DNA from: a virus
IMG/VR virus record: IMGVR_UViG_3300017782_000260
Span: 1-21,962 of that record
Direction: 5' to 3' (one strand)
DNA length: 21,962 bases
Below the pieces are notes generated by a model, which was given only the letters and a program-made list of their open reading frames with translations, was not told the DNA's origin and made no database searches. How positions within the stretch are numbered: the stretch's first letter is position 1; every line of letters begins with the position of its first letter. Shown here one piece after another: positions 16,752-21,219 of the stretch. The position numbers and the translations under genes were made by a program.

Positions 16752-16811
16752 ATGTCTTCGACAATGTTTAACTTCTTCCCTTAAGGGGAAGCAATATTAT
16801 GTCGAAGACAT
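16752..16811. repeat. Nested inverted repeat A
   Basis: Outer arms ATGTCTTCGACA (16752-16763) and TGTCGAAGACAT (16800-16811) are a perfect 12-base match. Between them lies an inner hairpin CTTCCC-TTAAG-GGGAAG (16775-16791). The element sits in the presumed late leader. It could fold as a long branched RNA hairpin, or serve as a two-half-site DNA operator. Confidence 0.7.
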
Positions 16812-16818
16812 TAGGGTT

Positions 16819-16855
16819 GGGAATATTCTATAGTCTTTTTAAAGACACAATTCCC
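16819..16855. repeat. Nested inverted repeat B
   Basis: Outer arms GGGAAT (16819-16824) and ATTCCC (16850-16855) flank an inner dyad GTCTTT-TT-AAAGAC (16833-16846). It lies 8 bases from repeat A and 16 from repeat C, and shares the same hairpin-inside-arms design. It is individually short, so the nested arrangement is the main reason to note it. Confidence 0.5.
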
Positions 16856-16870
16856 CCCTTCTGCAACACC

Positions 16871-16930
16871 GTTATAATCTAATCTCTCTAAGGAGAGATA
16901 AATAAATTAATCTCTTAATTAGATTATAAC
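16871..16930. repeat. Nested inverted repeat C with possible three-way junction
   Basis: Arms GTTATAATCTAAT (16871-16883) and ATTAGATTATAAC (16918-16930) match perfectly over 13 bases. Inside are two more hairpins: ATCTCTC-TAAG-GAGAGAT (16882-16899) and AATTAA-TCTC-TTAATT (16905-16920). Because these borrow a few bases from the arms, the best joint fold is a 10-pair outer stem carrying two tetraloop hairpins, a Y shape. Each arm contains a perfect TATAAT on opposite strands, so the element also spans promoter -10 sites. An ATATTTTTTT run follows on the plus strand. Confidence 0.7.
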
Positions 16931-16951
16931 ATATTTTTTTCCAAAAGTGTA
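16923..16951 (-). promoter_or_regulatory. Predicted late promoter, extended -10
   Basis: The minus strand reads TGTTATAAT, an extended -10 (TGN followed by a perfect TATAAT at 16928-16923). The -35 at the usual 17-base spacing, TACACT (16951-16946), is poor. Transcription would begin near 16916 and give a leader of about 200 bases before the terminase genes. A weak -35 with a dyad further upstream would fit an activated promoter. No start site is proven. Confidence 0.5.
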
Positions 16952-16965
16952 GTATTTTGAAGATT

Positions 16966-16985
16966 AAATTGTAACAAAATGTTAC
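16966..16985 (-). promoter_or_regulatory. GTAACA-N3-TGTTAC operator-like dyad upstream of the late promoter
   Basis: The minus strand reads GTAACATTTTGTTACAATTT. It contains the 15-base dyad GTAACA-N3-TGTTAC (16971-16985) and the motif TTACAATT (16974-16967). Its centre is about 62 bases upstream of the predicted late start. Nearly the same 20-base sequence recurs at 19441-19460. Confidence 0.5.
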
Positions 16986-17046
16986 TGCACTAAACTACGA
17001 TAATTTTATGAGAAATTTTTAAGTTGCAATGCATAATAAAAACTAA

Positions 17047-17070
17047 CCCCCATACCCCCCCTAGTACCCC
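17047..17070. repeat. C-tract cluster, possible G-quadruplex on the minus strand
   Basis: Three cytosine runs of 5, 7 and 4 bases are separated by ATA and TAGTA. On the minus strand this gives GGGG, a 5-base loop, seven G (enough for two GGG runs), a 3-base loop, then GGGGG. That satisfies the simple four-run G-quadruplex pattern. It stands out in an AT-rich region. Confidence 0.5.
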
Positions 17071-17227
17071 TGTTAGCATAGCTACGCATAACAATCAAAT
17101 AGTTTTTATTAATAACAATCCCCGCAACAATAGCTTTTAATTATTGGCACGATTCTTGTATGAAATTTTGTTGTATTAACACCCATCCATTCCCCGCACT
17201 TATTGCTGGCATACATATTGCTTTATA

Positions 17228-17265
17228 TTCAAATACTTAAAGTATAATTATTATTTATATTTGAA
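17228..17265. repeat. AT-rich dyad with inner palindrome
   Basis: Arms TTCAAATA (17228-17235) and TATTTGAA (17258-17265) enclose most of ATACTT-A-AAGTAT (17233-17245), which overlaps the left arm slightly. A TATAAT lies at 17243-17248, but no good -35 stands at the right distance. It could be an easily melted segment or a regulator site. Confidence 0.4.
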
Positions 17266-17322
17266 GGTGTAAGTATTGATTAGATGAATGTGTATTCAAT
17301 ATATTATTGGCATGGCTATTGC

Positions 17323-17344
17323 TACGCGCATGCGCGTGCACGCG
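17323..17344. repeat. Alternating purine-pyrimidine GC island with 14-base palindrome
   Basis: Twenty-two bases alternate strictly between pyrimidine and purine, mostly CG and CA/TG steps, a composition known to favour left-handed Z-DNA under supercoiling. It contains the perfect palindrome ACGCGCATGCGCGT (17324-17337). It lies about 60 bases upstream of the early promoter -35 and contrasts sharply with its AT-rich surroundings. Confidence 0.6.
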
Positions 17345-17366
17345 GTGAAGATAGTAGGTGTAGTGT

Positions 17367-17384
17367 TTACAATTCGTTACAATT
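17367..17384 (+). promoter_or_regulatory. TTACAATT direct repeat upstream of the early promoter
   Basis: TTACAATT occurs at 17367-17374 and again at 17377-17384, a 10-base period or about one helical turn, so both copies face the same side of the DNA. The centre is about 60 bases upstream of the predicted early start. The same octamer sits in the dyads at 16966-16985 and 19441-19460. Confidence 0.5.
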
Positions 17385-17400
17385 ATTTATTTCACAAGTG

Positions 17401-17428
17401 TTGAACTTGGGTTTGTGTTGTGTATAAT
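17401..17428 (+). promoter_or_regulatory. Predicted early promoter, sigma-70 type
   Basis: TTGAAC (17401-17406), a 16-base spacer and a perfect TATAAT (17423-17428) give a good sigma-70-like promoter. The predicted start near 17435 leaves a leader of about 29 bases before the first ATG. This would let host RNA polymerase begin early transcription. Confidence 0.7.
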
Positions 17429-17440
17429 TACAAACATCGA

Positions 17441-17455
17441 CAACAAACAAAGAGG
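17441..17455 (+). promoter_or_regulatory. Repeated A/C-rich translation leader, copy 1
   Basis: CAACAAACAAAGAGG precedes the first early gene. The A/C-rich stretch and the ribosome site are repeated before the next two genes. AGAGGTG at 17451-17457 is the Shine-Dalgarno for the ATG at 17464. A GTG at 17455 lies inside it and is therefore not the likely start. Confidence 0.6.
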
Positions 17456-17463
17456 TGAACACT

Positions 17464-17697
17464 ATGAAAGCTACAATAGAACATACAGATACTTTTGGGC
17501 ATGAGTTAAATTATTGTTGGGTGAATAGAGCGTCAATAGAATGCGACGGTTTAAGTGATTCACAGATAGTACGTAGACTAAAAAAAGCTATTGGGATAAA
17601 CGGCCTTAAGGCACGTAAGACTATAGATTGCGGTGACTATATACAATACAAATTAGATGGCCTATTCCAAGCGTTTATAATTACTTTTGAATATTAA
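17464..17697 (+). CDS. Conserved small early phage protein, 77 residues
   Basis: This is the first gene after the early promoter. The start is set at the ATG at 17464 because AGAGGTG sits 6 bases upstream, whereas an upstream in-frame GTG overlaps that site. The sequence (MKATIEHTDTFGHELNYCWV, later RRLKKAIGINGLKARK and GDYIQYKLDGLFQAFIITF) resembles a small family I recall in several phages, with a TDTFGGEANYSWV start and a C-terminal beta strand; no search was run. The function of that family is not known to me. A first-expressed small protein could act on host functions. Confidence 0.75.
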   Translation: MKATIEHTDTFGHELNYCWVNRASIECDGLSDSQIVRRLKKAIGINGLKARKTIDCGDYIQYKLDGLFQAFIITFEY

Positions 17698-17710
17698 CAA
17701 ACAAACGAGG
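17693..17710 (+). promoter_or_regulatory. Repeated A/C-rich translation leader, copy 2
   Basis: ATTAACAAACAAACGAGG overlaps the TAA of the first early gene and ends in the ribosome site of the second, 8 bases before its ATG. It closely matches the leader at 18004-18020. Confidence 0.6.
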
Positions 17711-17718
17711 ATATTATT

Positions 17719-17970
17719 ATGACTTTAAAAGAATTAAGAAAGGAGTTAGAAATTGCTTTAAATGGAGAAATAACAGTTAACGCATCTACACGTTGGTTGA
17801 TAGTTAATCATAGTTATCGCGCAGTGGATATTAAACTTGAACACGACATATTACAAATAACTTGGTTTGTTCGAGATCCTTACAGGCAAGTGAAGGAAGT
17901 ATACGAAAGGACAACATATAGCCAGTATATAAAACTACGGGATATGATAAAGAGTAAAATCCAGCTGTAA
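17719..17970 (+). CDS. Small early hypothetical protein, 83 residues
   Basis: The ATG at 17719 has CGAGG as ribosome site. The protein is mixed alpha/beta: an N-terminal charged helix (LKELRKELEIALNGEI), then beta strands (RWLIVNHSYRAVDIKLEHDI; ILQITWFVRDPYRQ), and a C-terminal helix. It has no Cys, signal peptide or membrane segment. No family was recognised. It is the second gene of the early operon, after a short spacer, and so is probably expressed with the first. Confidence 0.7.
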   Translation: MTLKELRKELEIALNGEITVNASTRWLIVNHSYRAVDIKLEHDILQITWFVRDPYRQVKEVYERTTYSQYIKLRDMIKSKIQL

Positions 17971-18003
17971 CGCTTAACCTAGTGTAAAGCATAAACAAAC
18001 ATT

Positions 18004-18020
18004 ATTAACAAACAACGAGG
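18004..18020 (+). promoter_or_regulatory. Repeated A/C-rich translation leader, copy 3
   Basis: ATTAACAAACAACGAGG ends 10 bases before the ATG at 18031 and differs from copy 2 by one missing base. The 33 bases before it, after the previous stop, hold no gene. Confidence 0.6.
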
Positions 18021-18030
18021 GTAATATAAA

Positions 18031-18252
18031 ATGAAAGTTGAAATAACACGCGAAGCATTCAGACAGCTAGTCAGTATAGATGCAATAGTGAACAAAGTAG
18101 AATGTGAAGAAACGTATAGAAGAACAATTTACGTTGAGCATGGGGTTCGAATAGAGCAATTAGACATATTAGCAGCCTTTAAGACTGTACCTACGGCAGA
18201 AAACTTTGCCTCATTCACCACACAATATTTTATAACCGATATTAATGCATAG
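18031..18252 (+). CDS. Small early hypothetical protein, 73 residues
   Basis: The ATG at 18031 follows CGAGGG. The protein begins MKVEITREAFRQLVSIDAIV and has a central segment YRRTIYVEHGVRIEQLDILA. It is mixed alpha/beta, with one Cys and no signal or membrane segment. I do not recognise it. It shares the repeated A/C-rich leader of the two genes before it, which supports it as a real translated gene of the early operon. Confidence 0.65.
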   Translation: MKVEITREAFRQLVSIDAIVNKVECEETYRRTIYVEHGVRIEQLDILAAFKTVPTAENFASFTTQYFITDINA

Positions 18253-18306
18253 TTAGAAGATTATTAATGATGATATCTTGTTTCGACAACACTAGATAGG
18301 TGACTT

Positions 18307-18432
18307 ATGTTAACGATTAAACGATCAATATGTAAAATGCATTACAAATTAATGTTAGGTAATGTGCAGATAGCGTGCTACGCTACAAAAGAAGAAGCGC
18401 AAAGCGCTTTAAATTGTTTTTTTAATAAATAA
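18307..18432 (+). CDS. Very small early protein, 41 residues
   Basis: The ATG at 18307 is preceded by TAGGTG at 4-5 bases, and the frame runs 41 codons to TAA at 18430. The protein is basic at the N-terminus (MLTIKRSICKMHYKLMLGNV) and ends in a helix with ATKEEAQSALNCFF, a plausible small alpha/beta fold. It neatly fills the gap between neighbouring genes, and its stop is 12 bases before the next ATG. Small size keeps confidence moderate. Confidence 0.5.
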   Translation: MLTIKRSICKMHYKLMLGNVQIACYATKEEAQSALNCFFNK

Positions 18433-18444
18433 ATAGGTGGAAAC

Positions 18445-18708
18445 ATGAGAAGATATAACAACGAAACACTACTAGAGATGGTTGAGCTATATGCAGAAGA
18501 GGGAGGTGCTATTAGTAGCGAGGAGATGCTAAGCGAAAGCTTTGATGCAATGTTGGAAGAATTAGATGCGGAAACTTTGTGCAAACTAGAAAACGATGTG
18601 GTTATGCTGTCAGAAGAATTTAATAATTATGCAGACTCATTGTGTAAAGACGGTGAAATTCATCCAGAACAATATAATCGGTATTGTTATGTTGGCATTT
18701 ATGGGTGA
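18445..18708 (+). CDS. Acidic early hypothetical protein, 87 residues
   Basis: The ATG at 18445 has AGGTGG 6 bases upstream. The protein is very acidic and helical (LLEMVELYAEEGGAISSEEM; AMLEELDAETLCKLENDVVM), with a Tyr-rich end (NRYCYVGIYG). Strong negative charge in a small early phage protein is seen in DNA mimics and in host-enzyme inhibitors. That comparison is only suggestive, because no family was recognised. Three bases separate its stop from the DenV-like gene. Confidence 0.7.
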   Translation: MRRYNNETLLEMVELYAEEGGAISSEEMLSESFDAMLEELDAETLCKLENDVVMLSEEFNNYADSLCKDGEIHPEQYNRYCYVGIYG

Positions 18709-18711
18709 CGT

Positions 18712-19092
18712 ATGACTAGGATCAATGTTGTTAGTGTCAAAGATTTGACAAACAAACACTTGTTTGCAGAGTATAGAGAGTTGCCACGTATATTTACGGC
18801 TGTAGGCAAGCTGGCACCCGGTGAAGGGTTTTTAGATGGTGGCTATAGGTTAGGTCAGGGTCATGTTAAGTTCTTTTATAACAAGCTTACGTGGCTATTA
18901 GATAGGTATAAACAATTGAAGGGGGAGTTAGATGGAAGAAACTACAATATTAATCTCGAAACATACGACAGCATTGTGAGCAATGCTGAACGATTGATCG
19001 AAGAAAGAAAGGGCTGGGATGTGGTTTATAATCCTACGCCAGATGAAAAATATACAAACATGCAAAGGTTAGTGGAGAGGTGGACAAAATGA
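18712..19092 (+). CDS. denV: Pyrimidine-dimer DNA glycosylase, T4 endonuclease V type
   Basis: The first 26 residues closely match T4 endonuclease V: MTRIN, then H16, then AEYRELPR (19-26). All known N-terminal active-site residues are present: Thr2, whose amino group attacks the sugar after Met removal, Arg3, Arg22, catalytic Glu23 and Arg26. GQGHVKFFYNKLTWLLDRY matches the T4 GAGHVTFFYDKL region. The enzyme removes one base of UV-induced cyclobutane pyrimidine dimers and nicks the strand, starting excision repair. At 126 residues it is shorter than the 138 of T4. The T4 C-terminal WYKYYG is replaced by NPTPDEKYTNMQRLVERW. It lies in the early operon and its stop overlaps the next ATG. Confidence 0.93.
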   Translation: MTRINVVSVKDLTNKHLFAEYRELPRIFTAVGKLAPGEGFLDGGYRLGQGHVKFFYNKLTWLLDRYKQLKGELDGRNYNINLETYDSIVSNAERLIEERKGWDVVYNPTPDEKYTNMQRLVERWTK

Positions 19093-19268
19093 ATGAATAT
19101 ATATGCAGTTACTCAGGTTTGAGTTGTAAGATAACAGCTAAATCACGATGGGAAGCGCGTTGTGTTATGCGTAACAAGATAGATGATGCGTTTAACGTTG
19201 AAGTGGATTTAAATAGTATTGTAATTGAGAAAATTAAAGAAACATTTTTGAAAGGGTGTGCAATATGA
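19089..19268 (+). CDS. Small early hypothetical protein, 59 residues
   Basis: The start is the ATG at 19089, which overlaps the DenV stop (ATGA) and follows GGAGAGGTGG. An in-frame GTG at 19080 lies in that ribosome site and is less likely. The sequence (MNEYICSYSGLSCKITAKSR, then WEARCVMRNK) has three Cys in its first 25 residues and a predicted strand-helix-strand layout. No family was recognised. Coupled translation with DenV does not by itself imply a repair role. Confidence 0.65.
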   Translation: MNEYICSYSGLSCKITAKSRWEARCVMRNKIDDAFNVEVDLNSIVIEKIKETFLKGCAI

Positions 19269-19444
19269 ATAGATATGAAATTGGTGTGGCTTTGGGCAGT
19301 TGGTTGGCTAGCAAGAGCGAGTTGATTGATAAGTGGGATGCGAGTGGCGATGAAGTTTTACACTATGATGTCAATGAAAACGTAGTTTTAATATGCATAT
19401 TAATTGCAGATCAAAGACCTAAGTTTATATTAAAAGAAAAGTAA
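19265..19444 (+). CDS. Small early hypothetical protein, 59 residues
   Basis: The ATG at 19265 overlaps the preceding TGA (ATGA) and has AAAGGG 8 bases upstream. An in-frame GTG at 19256 is less likely. The protein has an N-terminal helix (YEIGVALGSWLASKSELIDK) and a short hydrophobic strand (VVLICILIA) too brief for a confident membrane span. Its stop codon overlaps the operator-like dyad at 19441-19460, so the end of the gene and the next control site are merged. Function unknown. Confidence 0.65.
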   Translation: MNRYEIGVALGSWLASKSELIDKWDASGDEVLHYDVNENVVLICILIADQRPKFILKEK

Positions 19445-19460
19445 CAAACTGTTACAATTA
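19441..19460 (+). promoter_or_regulatory. GTAACA-N3-TGTTAC operator-like dyad upstream of primase
   Basis: GTAACAAACTGTTACAATTA contains the dyad GTAACA-N3-TGTTAC (19441-19455) and TTACAATT (19452-19459). It matches the element upstream of the late promoter at 16 of 20 positions, in the same orientation relative to its downstream gene. It begins the 139-base gap before the primase gene. Confidence 0.5.
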
Positions 19461-19477
19461 ATTGTTTTACTATGTTT

Positions 19478-19506
19478 TTAAAATATGCTATTATTATTTA
19501 TATATT
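19478..19506 (+). promoter_or_regulatory. Possible weak internal promoter for primase
   Basis: TATATT (19501-19506) matches five of six -10 positions, but the -35 at 17 bases (TTAAAA) is poor. The predicted start near 19513 puts the upstream dyad about 65 bases away, like the other two promoters. The stretch is so AT-rich that chance matches are easy. Confidence 0.25.
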
Positions 19507-19509
19507 ATA

Positions 19510-19531
19510 GCAACCTGCTTAAACAGGTTGC
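19510..19531 (+). repeat. Inverted repeat in the primase leader, first
   Basis: GCAACCTG-CTTAAA-CAGGTTGC has eight perfect pairs. The loop contains TTAA, so as DNA it is a 22-base near-palindrome with one mismatched pair. It is followed by ATATATATAAC rather than a U-tract, so a strong terminator is unlikely. An operator or leader hairpin is more likely. Confidence 0.6.
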
Positions 19532-19540
19532 ATATATATA

Positions 19541-19563
19541 ACAAAAGCTTTTAAAGCTTTTGT
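19541..19563 (+). repeat. Perfect 23-base palindrome in the primase leader, second
   Basis: ACAAAAGCTTT-T-AAAGCTTTTGT has 11-base arms around one central base. It ends 7 bases before the primase ribosome site (AAGGA). It may be a DNA operator or an RNA hairpin that influences translation of primase. Confidence 0.65.
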
Positions 19564-19583
19564 ATATTATAAGGAATATAACT

Positions 19584-20291
19584 ATGTTACTAAACACTAT
19601 ACTCCATTCTTTGCAAGAAGGAGTTACTAGACACGTATGCCCTTCTTGTGAAGGGGGTAGTAAGAACGAAAAGAGTTTGGTTTGCACTAAAGAAGGGCGG
19701 CGCATTAGGTGGTTTTGTCATCGCGCAAGCTGTGGGTATCGTGGATCGTCTGTATTATCTGGCGGTAAGCTTTGGGCAGAAACAACATCGGAATCCGATG
19801 ATAGTTTGTTTAATGATAGCTTGTTATCCGGCAATACATACACACTGAACACGGCAGGGAGAGAGAGGAGGGAGGTTAGGGATCACAAGGGGGCGGTACG
19901 TGGTGCAGTGTATCGCAAGCCAAAGGGATTGAATATTGTAGGGCCAAAGGATTTAAATGACATTGACAAGAATTGGTGTAAACTGCACTTTCCGTCTCCG
20001 TTAACAAGCGACAGCTTAATCTTAGTTGAGGACATACCCAGTGCCGAGAAGATGGATAAGCACTATCCTACTGTGAGTTTGCTCGGCGTTAACTTAAACG
20101 AAGCTAAGTTAAACTTATTGCTAGACAACGGCGTTAAACGTGTAATAATTGCACTGGACAATGACGCAACGCGGTTTGCACTCAGAATTGCAAAGAAATA
20201 TATGATTGAAACCACCGTCTTACCGCTTGAGCGGGATTTAAAAGACGAAACAAACGAAAGATTGATAAAGATTGCACAAGATATTAGATAG
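19584..20291 (+). CDS. Short DNA primase, zinc finger plus TOPRIM
   Basis: The ATG at 19584 has AAGGA 8 bases upstream. A longer in-frame TTG start at 19560 would lie in the palindrome and is rejected. The 235-residue protein starts with a zinc-ribbon (Cys19, Cys22, Cys45, Cys50), like the T7 gp4 primase finger. A TOPRIM domain follows: Glu149 in LILVEDIPSAEK and the DxD Asp192/Asp194 in VIIALDNDAT. It would make RNA primers for lagging-strand synthesis. There is no helicase domain, unlike T7 gp4, so a separate helicase is expected outside this window. It has its own control region, with two inverted repeats and an operator-like dyad. Confidence 0.88.
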   Translation: MLLNTILHSLQEGVTRHVCPSCEGGSKNEKSLVCTKEGRRIRWFCHRASCGYRGSSVLSGGKLWAETTSESDDSLFNDSLLSGNTYTLNTAGRERREVRDHKGAVRGAVYRKPKGLNIVGPKDLNDIDKNWCKLHFPSPLTSDSLILVEDIPSAEKMDKHYPTVSLLGVNLNEAKLNLLLDNGVKRVIIALDNDATRFALRIAKKYMIETTVLPLERDLKDETNERLIKIAQDIR

Positions 20292-20320
20292 TTAATTTGT
20301 CGTTTAGGAGTGATTTGAGG

Positions 20321-20686
20321 ATGAGTGAAGAATACCCGCTATACCCTGAGCTTTCAGAGCAAGGAAAAGAAGAAGCGCAAAGGATTATGGATAGCTTTAA
20401 ACCGCAGCTTAGAAAGCTACTAGATGACGTACTGGGAGACCTATATACGGACGTAAGTTATTACATAGAAAGTGATCATTGGACAAACTACCGCAATGCT
20501 TTAATGGATGGTTTTAAAGGCTACACTCACGGCAAAACGAACCATGCATATGATTATAAAGAGTTGCGTCAGTCTATTTACGAAAATCACAAGGATGAAA
20601 TTGTAAAAGACCTGAATCAAGACTTGGTTGAAGAAAACGAAAGGCTAAGGGCTTATATAGACCGCCTGCATGAGCAATTGAGATAG
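20321..20686 (+). CDS. Helical early hypothetical protein, 121 residues
   Basis: The start is set at the ATG at 20321. An in-frame TTG at 20297 would add eight residues but has no ribosome site. TAGGAG lies 11 bases and GAGG immediately before the ATG. The protein is helical and charged, with a Tyr-rich middle (DLYTDVSYYIESDHWTNYRN) and a C-terminal coiled-coil (DLVEENERLRAYIDRLHEQL). There is no signal or membrane segment. It follows the primase gene by 29 bases and may be co-expressed with it. No family was recognised. Confidence 0.65.
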   Translation: MSEEYPLYPELSEQGKEEAQRIMDSFKPQLRKLLDDVLGDLYTDVSYYIESDHWTNYRNALMDGFKGYTHGKTNHAYDYKELRQSIYENHKDEIVKDLNQDLVEENERLRAYIDRLHEQLR

Positions 20687-20733
20687 ACAAGCTAAAGATT
20701 TGTCGTTTTTTAGAGTTGATTAGAGGTGACTGA

Positions 20734-20799
20734 ATGACTAGAGAAAGATCACTTATGGACAGAGCATACGACCATATACACGGCATAGATAGAAGCTAG
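20734..20799 (+). CDS. Possible 21-residue peptide
   Basis: A GAGGTG sits 5 bases before the ATG at 20734, and the frame (MTRERSLMDRAYDHIHGIDR, then S) ends at TAG. The leader resembles that of the gene at 20321 (both contain TTTGTCGTTT), which suggests a repeated translation unit. At this length it could be a real peptide, a remnant or chance. Confidence 0.3.
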   Translation: MTRERSLMDRAYDHIHGIDRS

Positions 20800-20801
20800 A
20801 A

Positions 20802-20828
20802 CAATTGCATTTTCTATTAGGGCAATTG
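20802..20828 (+). repeat. Small inverted repeat between early genes
   Basis: CAATTGC (20802-20808) and GCAATTG (20822-20828) pair over seven bases with a 13-base loop. No U-tract follows. The surrounding gap (20800-20889) also holds GAGGT before an ATG (20851) that opens an eight-codon frame, too short to call. Confidence 0.35.
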
Positions 20829-20889
20829 CTCGGCAAAAATTGAGGTCACTATGAACCACGTTTTTAAACACAATTAAAGGTGAAGTAAT

Positions 20890-21219
20890 ATGAATACATA
20901 CATTGAACAACACAAGAGGACATTGGCACAGCTTGCAGAGTTTCTACTTTATGAGCTTAGAAATTGTGGGGAGTTCACATATACCACAGGCATTGGCATA
21001 GATGGGGAGGTGGCGCGCAGAAAGTACGCTGTAACGTTTTATGATTTAGTGAGCAAACCTAATACGGCTTTATTGGAAAGCTTAGAGCGCTATGTTTTTA
21101 GAACGGATGGCGCATTTATTTTAGATGCTATAAGAACAGAGATAGAGTATGAAGTGGAAGACCTATCCTTGGAAGAGCTGAGAGCAAACATTAAAGTTAA
21201 GGAATTGGAGGTAGCATGA
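20890..21219 (+). CDS. Early hypothetical protein, 109 residues
   Basis: The ATG at 20890 has AAAGGTG 7 bases upstream. The protein has an N-terminal helix (MNTYIEQHKRTLAQLAEFLL), a beta-rich centre (GEFTYTTGIGIDGEVARRKY) and an acidic helical C-terminus (EYEVEDLSLEELRANIK). There is one Cys and no signal or membrane segment. No family was recognised. Its stop overlaps the next start as ATGA, so the two are probably translated together. Confidence 0.65.
   Translation: MNTYIEQHKRTLAQLAEFLLYELRNCGEFTYTTGIGIDGEVARRKYAVTFYDLVSKPNTALLESLERYVFRTDGAFILDAIRTEIEYEVEDLSLEELRANIKVKELEVA

Larger units (their letters stand above)
16719..17463. other. Divergent control region without genes
   Basis: About 745 bases separate the leftward and rightward operons. 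No convincing gene was seen here. The region is AT-rich and packed with dyads, a C-tract cluster, a GC alternating run and promoter-like sites, each listed separately. It is the only long non-coding stretch in the window, so it is the best place for the switch between early and late transcription. It could also hold a replication origin or packaging signal; those two ideas are inference. Confidence 0.85.

Noticed and set aside
17071-17093. TGTTA...TAACA around TAGCTA as an operator
   Set aside because: The outer arms are only five bases, and the centre of the inner palindrome is offset from theirs. It is likely chance in AT-rich DNA.
17122-17204. Two ATYCCCGCA motifs about 75 bases apart as origin iterons
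   Set aside because: Only two copies with uneven spacing; true iterons usually occur as several regularly spaced copies.
19510-19563. The two leader inverted repeats as rho-independent terminators
   Set aside because: Neither is followed by a clear run of T; the downstream bases alternate A and T, and the next gene's ribosome site follows closely.
20851-20877. Eight-codon frame with GAGGT upstream as a leader peptide
   Set aside because: Too short to distinguish from chance, with no codon bias or attenuator structure to support it.
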